In this document: piece by piece, positions 7,012 through 14,216 of the stretch
Layout of the letters: each line of letters opens with the position of its first letter
How positions within the stretch are numbered: position 1 is the first letter of the stretch
Program-made: the position numbers and the translations under genes
Source: a virus
Strand: one strand, 5' to 3'
Length of the DNA: 33,591 bases
IMG/VR virus record: IMGVR_UViG_3300000228_000024
Location: 1 to 33,591 of that record
The notes under the pieces: model-generated
Told to the model about the DNA's origin: nothing
The model's input: the letters and a program-made list of their open reading frames with translations, nothing else
Databases searched by the model: none

Positions 7012-8357
7012 TGAAACCTAAAACTAAATTACAAGTAAGAATAGTGGAACTTTCAAAATCATTACCAGTAGTTTCAGATATTCAAAAAGAATGGTCTAAC
7101 AGTAATCATAAGAAATATTTTGTTAGACATTACAAAGACTTTGTTTGTCTTGAATGCAACCATACTTGGAAAAGTCATTTACCAGAATGTACAGTCAAAA
7201 TAGTAGAAAGTAATTGTCCTAATTGCAAAAATGAAATAGAATTGATAAAAGAAAATAAACCTAAATTTAAGTTCTTTCATATTTTTTCAATTATAACAAC
7301 TATTGAGGAATTTCAAGTAATGCGATATTTTACTACTTGGAAAAACATGAGTAAGAAAGATACGCCAAACTATCACACTGTTGAATTATACCAAGAGTGG
7401 GATACTGATTACATCAAAAAAACTGTTGTAGTTGGATTAAATAAAAAGGGTTCATTTTATTATGATGGATTTTCTTATGGTACAAATTTCGATATTAAAA
7501 ATGCTTATGGACATTTTGGAAGTTATTGTTATTCTATTAATCCAAATTTTGTTTATCCAGAATATAGTGCTTTACCAATTTTAAGACGTAATGGTTTTGA
7601 AAATAATTTTTATGATTGTTATCCAAGAAAGTTTTTTAAAAATCTTTTAATTAGTTCTGAATTTGAAACTTTAGTTAAATTAAAAAATGAAACCCTTATT
7701 GTTGCCTATATGCTTCAATCAGATAAAGTTTTAAGTACTTGGAAACAAATACTAATATGCTTGAAACACAATTTTGCTTTTGAAGATTTTGGTATATGGT
7801 ATGACTACATTATGTTTTTAAAATACTTCAATTTAGATGTGAGTAGTCCAAAGTTCATTTGTCCAAAAGATTTACATAAAGCTCACAATCTTTATATGAA
7901 ACGCAAACAAATAAAAGAAGCAAATCTTAAAAAAATAAGAGAAAAAAAGAGAATTATTTACGAACAAAAAAAGAGAGAAATGGAAGCTATTGCTTTAAAA
8001 CTAAAAAAGAAACATTTCAAAAATTTTGTTATTGAAAATGGTAAATTTAAAATTATTGTGCTTCTTAATGTAAAAGATTTTAAAGCTGAGAGCGAAAAAC
8101 TACAGCATTGCTTATACGCTTCATCTTACCATACTAGAAAAGACTCTTTAATTCTTTCTGCAAGAATTGACAATGAGCCGATTGAAACTATTGAAATTTC
8201 ATTAAGCAAATTAGAAATACTTCAAATTAGAGGTTATAATAATCAACAAACAGAATATCACAATGAAATTTTAAAATTAATGAAAAGTAGTTTGCCAAAA
8301 ATAGGTGGGTTAATTAAAAAGAATCAAAAAGAAATTTATAACAAAAAAGCAGCATAA
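7011..8357 (+). CDS. PcfJ-like protein with zinc ribbon
   Basis: The 448-aa product is PcfJ-like. A four-cysteine zinc ribbon is visible near the N-terminus (C46, C49, C69, C72). A basic helical stretch lies around 300-335. The C-terminal domain has the family pattern K-L-Q-H-C-L-Y with R-K-D-S-L-I-L-S-A-R and E-I-L-Q-I-R-G-Y-N-N-Q. The zinc ribbon suggests nucleic-acid contact, but the family function is not established. It forms a coupled pair with the PcfK-like gene and ends the densely packed early operon. Confidence 0.82.
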   Translation: MKPKTKLQVRIVELSKSLPVVSDIQKEWSNSNHKKYFVRHYKDFVCLECNHTWKSHLPECTVKIVESNCPNCKNEIELIKENKPKFKFFHIFSIITTIEEFQVMRYFTTWKNMSKKDTPNYHTVELYQEWDTDYIKKTVVVGLNKKGSFYYDGFSYGTNFDIKNAYGHFGSYCYSINPNFVYPEYSALPILRRNGFENNFYDCYPRKFFKNLLISSEFETLVKLKNETLIVAYMLQSDKVLSTWKQILICLKHNFAFEDFGIWYDYIMFLKYFNLDVSSPKFICPKDLHKAHNLYMKRKQIKEANLKKIREKKRIIYEQKKREMEAIALKLKKKHFKNFVIENGKFKIIVLLNVKDFKAESEKLQHCLYASSYHTRKDSLILSARIDNEPIETIEISLSKLEILQIRGYNNQQTEYHNEILKLMKSSLPKIGGLIKKNQKEIYNKKAA

Positions 8358-8578
8358 TTAAAATAGGTATTATCAAAATAAAAAAAGGTGAAAAAAATGA
8401 TAAAAAACAAATTACAGGAAGTGTATTAAACCGCAGGGCTCGTTACATATCTTGATGTAACGAGCCCCCGAAACTAATTTTTCCAAATGGTAAAATGAGC
8501 AATGCAAATGTAATAATAAATTTTAATAAAAAATAAAAAGTGGTAAAAAGTAGTTATATAACCATAAAAACCAATATA
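8358..8578 (+). other. Gene-poor strip with hairpin and two micro-ORFs
   Basis: No gene of normal size fits between 8358 and 8645. Two very short ATG frames exist: 8397-8429 (10 codons, preceded by AAAAAAAGGTGA) and 8495-8536 (13 codons). Neither can be supported as a gene from sequence alone. The GC-rich hairpin at 8436-8467 stands out against the AT-rich background. Confidence 0.4.
8436..8467 (+). terminator. 13-bp perfect GC-rich hairpin, terminator or RNA element
   Basis: GGGCTCGTTACAT (8436-8448) pairs perfectly with ATGTAACGAGCCC (8455-8467) around a six-base loop. A T-run (TTTTT) begins only about 11 bases after the stem, so it is not a textbook intrinsic terminator. It follows the PcfJ-like gene and could end the early operon, protect its 3' end, or act as a protein-binding site. 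Confidence 0.5.
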
Positions 8579-8639
8579 ATGAAAAATTATCAACTCACTC
8601 GAATACGACATTAACGGACATTTCGAGTTCCAAAACTAA
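8579..8639 (+). pseudogene. Micro-ORF with a one-base frameshift in an A5 run
   Basis: From the ATG at 8579 the frame stops after 11 codons. If one A of the run at 8582-8586 is removed, the frame reads M-K-I-I-N-S-L-E-Y-D-I-N-G-H-F-E-F-Q-N and stops at 8637-8639, six bases before the next ATG. The restored peptide looks protein-like. The frameshift could be a real lesion, a sequencing error in a homopolymer, or slippage. Confidence 0.35.
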
Positions 8640-8645
8640 TACAAA

Positions 8646-8720
8646 ATGTTTAAATACTGTAAATTTTGTTGTGTAATGCGTCATTTTAGAAACGGCGTTT
8701 GCACACTTTGTAAAAAATAA
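8646..8720 (+). CDS. 24-aa zinc-ribbon-like microprotein
   Basis: The ATG at 8646 encodes M-F-K-Y-C-K-F-C-C-V-M-R-H-F-R-N-G-V-C-T-L-C-K-K, ending in TAA at 8718-8720, four bases before the next gene. Two C-x-x-C pairs (C5/C8 and C19/C22) with basic residues between them form a minimal zinc ribbon or knuckle. Five cysteines in 24 residues is unlikely by chance in such AT-rich DNA. It may bind nucleic acid or a partner protein; function unknown. Confidence 0.5.
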   Translation: MFKYCKFCCVMRHFRNGVCTLCKK

Positions 8721-8724
8721 AAAT

Positions 8725-9591
8725 ATGAATCTATTAGACAAATTTGATAGCGTAGAAATTGAAAACACGCTGAACATACCACAAAAAGATATTCATCATT
8801 GTATAATTATTGATGAACAGTATAAATATTGTGTTACAAAACTAAATCAATGGAAAACTGCTATTTCTGGATTGATGGAAAATATGGAAGCTCCAGATTT
8901 CATCAAGTATGATGTACAATACAAACACCGAGGAAAAGAAGTATTCAAAACAATCAGCCAATGGAATGATAAAAGCGAAAATTCATTCAATTACCTACAA
9001 TTCTCTCCTCTGTACTCCATTGCTTACATTGATACAATGATCCAAAAAGCGAAATTGGTTTATATTCAAAAATTGAAACAATATTTTGGCTCAACTTACA
9101 ATCTTACTTTGGATTTTCTTGATAAAACCTCTCTTTTGAAAGAACCAAACTATAACAGCATTGTAAAAAATATTTTAGATGAAATTGGTACAACTGATTT
9201 AACCAGTATCGGAATTGAAAATTTTAAAGAAGATTTTAGAAGAAAGTTTAGTTGGAGAAATGAAATTAAGATAACGCCATTCAAATTGCAAATTACTTCT
9301 TTTATGTATTTAAGAAGTAAGTGGTCTGGTGGGCATGAATTTAGTTATGATGGAAACCAAACTAAATTAGGTTCTGCATTCGCTTTTTTCGATAAAGAAG
9401 ATTTGAAAGCAAGTTTCGTTAACAACTTTAATGGTGATGTAGATTTTTCAGAACTATATCCAATAAGTGGAAACTCAAAAGTTGAATCTGTAAAATTCTA
9501 CAAAAACGGAAAGGTTGATATTAAATTCTACCACAAAGATGGACCGCAAGAATTCTATGATTTTTATGAACTCTATAAAATTAAGAAGTAA
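8725..9591 (+). CDS. Unknown protein upstream of methylase-helicase, weak DUF4942 resemblance
   Basis: The 288-aa protein shows no clear catalytic motif. The C-terminal third, with Y-P-I-S-G-N-S-K-V-E-S-V-K-F-Y-K-N-G-K-V-D-I-K-F, resembles the end of DUF4942 proteins, which occur in mobile elements near DNA-modification genes; this similarity is weak and from memory. Other visible features are a central Trp/Arg-rich F-R-R-K-F-S-W-R-N and several aromatic clusters. It is coupled by a one-base stop/start overlap to the zinc-ribbon gene and then to the methylase-helicase, implying a three-gene module. Confidence 0.65.
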   Translation: MNLLDKFDSVEIENTLNIPQKDIHHCIIIDEQYKYCVTKLNQWKTAISGLMENMEAPDFIKYDVQYKHRGKEVFKTISQWNDKSENSFNYLQFSPLYSIAYIDTMIQKAKLVYIQKLKQYFGSTYNLTLDFLDKTSLLKEPNYNSIVKNILDEIGTTDLTSIGIENFKEDFRRKFSWRNEIKITPFKLQITSFMYLRSKWSGGHEFSYDGNQTKLGSAFAFFDKEDLKASFVNNFNGDVDFSELYPISGNSKVESVKFYKNGKVDIKFYHKDGPQEFYDFYELYKIKK

Positions 9592-9905
9592 TGAGAAAGT
9601 TAATTGAAACAATAAGATTATCACTAATAGTTTGTGATAATCCTCAGTGCGATTATGAGCTACCTTATTCTGAAGAGGAGGAAAAATTAATTGTAAAATA
9701 TGTAAATATGCCTTGTCCTAAATGTGGCGAAAACCTATTAACAGAAGAAGATTATTTACAAGATGAAAAGTTAATGAGTTCAATTCGTTGGATTAATAAA
9801 TGGTTCAGTTGGATTACTTTTTTCTATTCAAAAAAGAGTTGGTCAAAACGAGAAACAGTTAGTGTTCATGTCCATGATGGTGTTAAAATAAAAACAGAAA
9901 AATAA
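9591..9905 (+). CDS. Small zinc-ribbon protein
   Basis: The 104-aa product has four cysteines in an approximate ribbon (C15 and C20, then C42 and C45 in P-C-P-K-C-G), joined by an acidic stretch of five consecutive Glu residues. A Trp/Phe-rich segment near 67-80 (W-I-N-K-W-F-S-W-I-T-F-F) could be a buried helix or a peripheral membrane contact. It overlaps both neighbours by one base. No family name can be given. Confidence 0.65.
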   Translation: MRKLIETIRLSLIVCDNPQCDYELPYSEEEEKLIVKYVNMPCPKCGENLLTEEDYLQDEKLMSSIRWINKWFSWITFFYSKKSWSKRETVSVHVHDGVKIKTEK

Positions 9906-12900
9906 TGCAGCACTATAATATTTCAGACACAATAATTCCACAAGAAAAAAGAGCGAGTATCAACGATAAGATACTCGCTATCATTTTTAAAGGAAATACA
10001 CAAGGAATTACTCAAGAAGATATTTTCAATGCTTACACTGGTGTAGGTGGTCTTCACGGATTAAACCGTGAAGATTTTGCAAACTATTATCAATACTCTG
10101 AAGCCAAAAAAGAAATTGAGCACGGACAATTTTTTACACCTCATCAAATTTGCAAAAGCATTGTTGAACTCGTTGAACCAAAAGCAGATGATGCAATTGC
10201 AGATATTACTTGTGGAATGGGAAACTTCTTCAACTACTTTACTCAAGAAAATTGTTATGGTGCCGATATTGATAAGAAAGCCATCGAAGTTGCAAAACAC
10301 CTTTATCCTAATGCAACAATCAAAGCCGAAGATTTTAAGTATTTCAAAGTTGAAAGTAAAATTGACTATGTTATCGGAAATCCACCTTTTAATTTAAAAG
10401 TTACTAAATCGGAGAAATCAAGTAACGGACATTGGTATAATGATTACTATGTTCTATCTCAATTCTTCTTTTTTGAAAAAGCATCTGAAATAATTAAACC
10501 TGCAGGTCTGATATTGGCAATTGTTCCAGAAAGTTTTTTAGCTGATGAATTCTTCAATAAATCGCATATTCAAGGAATTGAAGAAAGTTTTGATTTTATA
10601 GGACAATACAAACTTCAAAAAACTGCTTTCAATCAAATGGGAGTTAAATCATTTGCTACCAAGGTTATGTGTTGGCAAAGAAAGTCAGAAAGCACTGAAA
10701 ACAGACCATATTCGAATGAGTTCATCACTTATGATCAACTAAAGGAAAAGATAAAAGTTTGTTTGATTGAAAAAGACAAACTCAAAGCAAAATTAATGAA
10801 TGAGTTAGTCCGTTCGAGAAATGAGAATTCAGAATTTGAATACAAAATAAAGAAGTATCTTTTCGAGATAAAATCACAACAATCATTACAAAAGTATCTT
10901 CCGAAAGCAATCGCACATCTTGACAAATTGAAAAATCAAAAATGTCCAAACGGAATGTCTCACGATGAATGGTATAAAAAGCATCGCATCACTGAACCAA
11001 TGGTTTTATCTTATCTCAAAAAGATGGTTCAAAAGCAATCTTACAATCCAATTGAGAAAATCAAATTAGTCAAAATAAATTATGGTTTCAAAATAAAGCC
11101 ATACAGCGATAAGATGAAATCATTATTGAATAAAACTAATTTAAGCACTTGGGATTTTCATACAATAAAAGCATACAAACTAGATAGAAAGCTAATTCAA
11201 AATAATGTCAAAAACTATTCAATCAATGATTTTATTTTGTTTGAGAACCAAAATTGTATTGATTTACTTTCCAATCATTACTTTAATGTTTTAAACAAAA
11301 AAAGAGGAAAATACGTTATTCAAAATACCTCTTTGAGGGATTTGAAGCCAAATGAAGAAGTTGATCAGTTTCTAAAAGAATTTTCATTTTTGGATAAAGA
11401 TTTGCAGATATGCAAATTCAATGAAATTCAACTTACCGATTTAGGTCTGATTTTGCAAAAGAATTATTCAATACTTGCTTGGCAAATGGGTGGAGGAAAA
11501 ACGGCAGCTGCTTTGTCGTGGGCACAATTCAAACCACAAAGAAATACTTTTGTTGTATCGGCTTCACTTGCAATCAATCTTACTTGGACTGCTTTTCTTC
11601 AGATAAACAATATTACATTTGTTCAAGTTAAAACCGCAAAAGACATTGATAATATCAAAAAAGGCGACTATGTACTACTTTCTTTTGAATTCCTTACACG
11701 TTTTGAGAAGCAATTAAAAAAGTTTGTCAAAATGAATTCTCAAAAAGTAAATCTAATCTTTGATGAATCAGACGAAATCACAAATGCAAGTGCCAAACGC
11801 ACACGAGCTGTACTAAATGTTTTTCGAAGAGTAAAAAGAAAAATATTGACAACTGGAACTACAACCAGGAATAACATTGCTGAACTTTATTCTCAATTAG
11901 AATTGCTTTATAACAATTCAGTCAATATGATTAGTTGGGCTGACTATTACTACATAGAGCAACGTAACAAAGAAGATAATTCAACCTATGTTACTAGAAA
12001 GGAAAATAAATATTTTCAAAAGCCGTTTCCTCCATACTACGGACAAACAATGTTCAAACGATGTTTCAATCCAAGCAAAGGAACTGTCTTTGGAATTCAA
12101 AAGCAAAATCAAGATTTATACAACGAAGAGTTCCTCTGTGAAATCATTGAAAAAACAATCATAACAAGAAAATTCAAAGAAATTGCTGGAGAAAAATACA
12201 AAGTAGAAAACATCAAAGTTTCTCAAGAAATATCCGAGCGTGAAGTCTATCGTAAAATTATCAAAGAATTTGAAACAATTGCTGGAGATTATTTCACTTC
12301 CACAGGTAATAGCAGAAAAGATGCTTTACTCCGAATAATTCGACAATTGACACTTTTGATTGAAGCAACCTCAACACCGCAATTCTTTGATTTTTATAAT
12401 GGCTCTGGAATACCAAACAAAGCAAAAAAGATATTTCAGATTTGCGAAAACAATGACGAGAAAGTTGCCATCGGTTGCACTTCAATAAAAGGAACGAACT
12501 GGTACTTTGAACAATTGCAAGAGTGGTTTCCATTTAGACCTATATTCAAAATTGTAGGCGATGTTTCTTTCAACAAAAGGAAAAGCATCATCAAAGATTT
12601 TGAGAACACTAATAACGGAATTCTTGTATGTACTCAACAAAGTTTGAAATCATCAGTAAATATTCCAACTTGTGATATTGTAATTGTAGAATCGCTTCAG
12701 TGGAACATTCCGAAGATTGAACAATTCTATTTTAGATTTATCAGATACAACTCTAAAAACATTACAAGAGTAATATTCATAAATTATGAAGGAACCATAG
12801 AAACGAACCTTTTGGCACTATTAATGACTAAAGAAAGACTAAATGACTTCGTAAAAACACTAGAATACAAGGATAATTCAGATATTTATTCCGAATATGA

Positions 12901-12994
12901 TATTGACCTCGACATACTCAACGATTTGATAACAAAACAGAAAGATGAAGATGGTAAAATAAATATTAGTTGGGGTGAAGCTTCAACAATTTAA
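9905..12994 (+). CDS. Fused N6-adenine DNA methyltransferase and SF2 helicase
   Basis: The 1029-aa protein has two enzymatic halves. The N-terminal methyltransferase shows G-Q-F-F-T-P near residue 75, the SAM-binding D-I-T-C-G-M-G-N-F at about 100-108, and the catalytic N-P-P-F at about 158-161, as in gamma-class N6-adenine enzymes. The C-terminal half is a superfamily 2 (SNF2-like) helicase: Walker A W-Q-M-G-G-G-K-T at about 527-534, F-D-E-S-D near 618, T-T-G-T-T-T-R-N near 650, and motif VI Q-F-Y-F-R-F-I-R-Y near 940. No separate target-recognition domain is obvious between them. Phage fusions of this type, such as P1 DarB, protect DNA from host restriction; that role is a likely but untested reading here. 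Confidence 0.88.
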   Translation: MQHYNISDTIIPQEKRASINDKILAIIFKGNTQGITQEDIFNAYTGVGGLHGLNREDFANYYQYSEAKKEIEHGQFFTPHQICKSIVELVEPKADDAIADITCGMGNFFNYFTQENCYGADIDKKAIEVAKHLYPNATIKAEDFKYFKVESKIDYVIGNPPFNLKVTKSEKSSNGHWYNDYYVLSQFFFFEKASEIIKPAGLILAIVPESFLADEFFNKSHIQGIEESFDFIGQYKLQKTAFNQMGVKSFATKVMCWQRKSESTENRPYSNEFITYDQLKEKIKVCLIEKDKLKAKLMNELVRSRNENSEFEYKIKKYLFEIKSQQSLQKYLPKAIAHLDKLKNQKCPNGMSHDEWYKKHRITEPMVLSYLKKMVQKQSYNPIEKIKLVKINYGFKIKPYSDKMKSLLNKTNLSTWDFHTIKAYKLDRKLIQNNVKNYSINDFILFENQNCIDLLSNHYFNVLNKKRGKYVIQNTSLRDLKPNEEVDQFLKEFSFLDKDLQICKFNEIQLTDLGLILQKNYSILAWQMGGGKTAAALSWAQFKPQRNTFVVSASLAINLTWTAFLQINNITFVQVKTAKDIDNIKKGDYVLLSFEFLTRFEKQLKKFVKMNSQKVNLIFDESDEITNASAKRTRAVLNVFRRVKRKILTTGTTTRNNIAELYSQLELLYNNSVNMISWADYYYIEQRNKEDNSTYVTRKENKYFQKPFPPYYGQTMFKRCFNPSKGTVFGIQKQNQDLYNEEFLCEIIEKTIITRKFKEIAGEKYKVENIKVSQEISEREVYRKIIKEFETIAGDYFTSTGNSRKDALLRIIRQLTLLIEATSTPQFFDFYNGSGIPNKAKKIFQICENNDEKVAIGCTSIKGTNWYFEQLQEWFPFRPIFKIVGDVSFNKRKSIIKDFENTNNGILVCTQQSLKSSVNIPTCDIVIVESLQWNIPKIEQFYFRFIRYNSKNITRVIFINYEGTIETNLLALLMTKERLNDFVKTLEYKDNSDIYSEYDIDLDILNDLITKQKDEDGKINISWGEASTI

Positions 12995-13011
12995 AAATAA
13001 ATTATTTAAAT

Positions 13012-13040
13012 AAAAAGCCACTTACTACAAGTGGCTTTTT
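13012..13040 (+). terminator. Intrinsic terminator after the early region
   Basis: AAAAAGCCACTT (13012-13023) pairs with AAGTGGCTTTTT (13029-13040) around a five-base loop, 12 bp with flanking A and T runs, so it may work in both directions. It follows the methylase-helicase stop by 17 bases and separates early from late genes. Confidence 0.9.
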
Positions 13041-13044
13041 GATT

Positions 13045-13087
13045 ATAACATATTTTGTTATTTAATAATATATTTTTATTACATTTG
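13045..13087 (+). promoter_or_regulatory. Late promoter for terS with shared AT box
   Basis: The Bacteroidota -7 motif TACATTTG is at 13080-13087. TTTG at 13054-13057, 22 bases upstream, can serve as the -33 element (usual spacing 19-21). The stretch 13045-13070 is 25/26 identical to 13661-13686, and its core TTTGTTATTTA recurs at two other late starts. The transcript would have a leader of about 80 bases before terS. Confidence 0.65.
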
Positions 13088-13119
13088 TTGTATAATGTAA
13101 CCAAAGAAAAAGCAATTAA

Positions 13120-13158
13120 GGAACAAAGTGGTATTCTATGTAATTAAATATTTGTTCC
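13120..13158 (+). promoter_or_regulatory. Inverted repeat in the terS leader
   Basis: GGAACAAA (13120-13127) is mirrored by TTTGTTCC (13151-13158), 23 bases apart, just upstream of terS at 13176. It could be a leader hairpin, an operator, or a terminase recognition site, as such sites often lie in or near terS. Confidence 0.45.
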
Positions 13159-13175
13159 AAAATACATAAAATTAT

Positions 13176-13637
13176 ATGCCAGGTGTTAGATCAAGTAAAT
13201 TAGAAACAGAAAAGCGAGTATTCACAATTCAAGGGTGGATAATCAATGGCGTGCCTGATTATTTGATACTAAAGAACATTGAGCAACAGTTCAAAAACAA
13301 AGATGGAGAATTTATCAAAAGAAGACAGGCTAAGGTTTTACTACAAAAGGCTTATAAGATTTGGCACGAAGAACAGGAGGCTACAATTGAGCAAAAAAGA
13401 GCATTGAAAATTTCTAAATTAAAGCAAGATGCTCGCTCTATGGGTGCTGAATTCAAAAACACACCTCAAGGAATGGCTGTTTTATTGAATTACGAAAAGG
13501 AAATAAACAAATTAGAAGCCTTATATCCTACTACTAAAATTATAATTCAAGGCGACAAAGATAATCCTTTGGTAATAACTAATCCAGAAGATAGAGAAGC
13601 ACGTATAGCTGAACTCATAGCCAAAGCACAAAAATAA
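13176..13637 (+). CDS. terS: Terminase small subunit
   Basis: The small terminase subunit recognises phage DNA and directs the large subunit to start packaging. The 153-aa product has an N-terminal helix-turn-helix-like region (about 12-65, with I-Q-G-W-I-I-N-G-V-P-D-Y and R-R-Q-A-K-V-L-L-Q-K-A-Y), a central helical oligomerisation region, and a C-terminal I-I-I-Q-G-D-K-D-N-P strand typical of terminase small subunits. It is the first gene after a terminator and late promoter. terL follows only after a 1.7-kb cassette rather than directly. Confidence 0.75.
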   Translation: MPGVRSSKLETEKRVFTIQGWIINGVPDYLILKNIEQQFKNKDGEFIKRRQAKVLLQKAYKIWHEEQEATIEQKRALKISKLKQDARSMGAEFKNTPQGMAVLLNYEKEINKLEALYPTTKIIIQGDKDNPLVITNPEDREARIAELIAKAQK

Positions 13638-13660
13638 ATCTAACTTTTTTTAAATTTAAA

Positions 13661-13702
13661 ATAACCTATTTTGTTATTTAATAATAATTTATATTATTTT
13701 TG
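13661..13702 (+). promoter_or_regulatory. Promoter of the exported-protein gene, probably leaderless
   Basis: TTTG at 13670-13673 and TATTTTTG at 13695-13702 are separated by 21 bases, a good Bacteroidota promoter. Only four bases lie between the -7 motif and the ATG at 13707, so the transcript would have almost no leader. The segment 13661-13686 repeats 13045-13070 with one mismatch. Confidence 0.7.
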
Positions 13703-13706
13703 ACAA

Positions 13707-14072
13707 ATGAAATTAAGAACATTACTCTTTATTTTCTCAATCTGTATGATTGGATTAACATCGATGGCATCTACACCATTGATGGAGCAGAAACAGAAAA
13801 CAACTATCAGTAAGATAATTATGTCTCCTGTAGTTGCAAACGTAGTAACATTTGATATTATCAGTTTTGATAATGTTGAAATTCAAATGAGCAACACAAA
13901 TGCTCTAACTTTTGTAAAAGAAAAGCAACTCGTAAATCTTGTAACAACAATCAAAGATGTAGGTTGGCCTAATCGAAAGGCAGTTAATTTTATTATATTT
14001 TATAAAGAAATTCAGAATCAAGAAATAATATTTATCGATCCGCTTACTCGAATTTGCAGAAGCAATTGTTAA
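13707..14072 (+). CDS. Exported protein with signal peptide, phage accessory gene
   Basis: The 121-aa product begins M-K-L-R followed by a hydrophobic stretch (L-L-F-I-F-S-I-C-M-I-G-L) and S-M-A-S, a standard Sec signal peptide cleaved near residue 21. No lipobox cysteine is seen. The mature part of about 100 residues is mixed alpha/beta and ends R-I-C-R-S-N-C, with two nearby cysteines. It has its own promoter and terminator and sits between terS and terL, the layout of a moron gene that could act on the host envelope, for example in superinfection exclusion. No family is recognised; function is inference. Confidence 0.7.
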   Translation: MKLRTLLFIFSICMIGLTSMASTPLMEQKQKTTISKIIMSPVVANVVTFDIISFDNVEIQMSNTNALTFVKEKQLVNLVTTIKDVGWPNRKAVNFIIFYKEIQNQEIIFIDPLTRICRSNC

Positions 14073-14095
14073 AGATTAAATCAATTCAATATATC

Positions 14096-14129
14096 AAAAA
14101 CCCTCTCAAAGTGAGCGAGAGGGTTTTTT
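14096..14129 (+). terminator. Intrinsic terminator of the exported-protein gene
   Basis: AAAAACCCTCTC (14096-14107) pairs with GAGAGGGTTTTTT (14117-14129) around a nine-base loop, followed by a T run. It lies 23 bases after the stop of the exported-protein gene and directly before the tRNA-like sequence. Confidence 0.88.
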
Positions 14130-14133
14130 AAAA

Positions 14134-14216
14134 TGGAGTAATGGTAAATGTGGTTAAATCAGCAGTCTGTAAAGCTGTCACCTTTGGTTTTGTAGGTTCG
14201 ATTCCTTCTACTCCTA
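14134..14216 (+). tRNA. tRNA-Tyr (GTA), imperfect class II cloverleaf
   Basis: The anticodon arm is GCAGT (14162-14166), loop CTGTAAA with anticodon GTA at 14169-14171, and GCTGT (14174-14178). A long variable arm with ACC-TTT-GGT follows, as expected for bacterial tRNA-Tyr. The T arm is GTAGG, loop TTCGATT, CCTTC (14192-14208), with one T-T mismatch. GGAGTA (14135-14140) pairs with TACTCC (14209-14214). The outermost acceptor pair is mismatched, position 8 is not the usual U in this alignment, and CCA is not encoded. It may be a diverged working phage tRNA or a decaying one. Confidence 0.7.

Noticed and set aside
8397-8429. 10-codon leader peptide before the GC-rich hairpin (attenuator)
   Set aside because: No codon bias towards a single amino acid and no alternative anti-terminator pairing was found by eye.
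9905-12994. Type I or type III restriction system
   Set aside because: No specificity subunit or endonuclease domain is visible; methylase and helicase are fused in one phage early gene.
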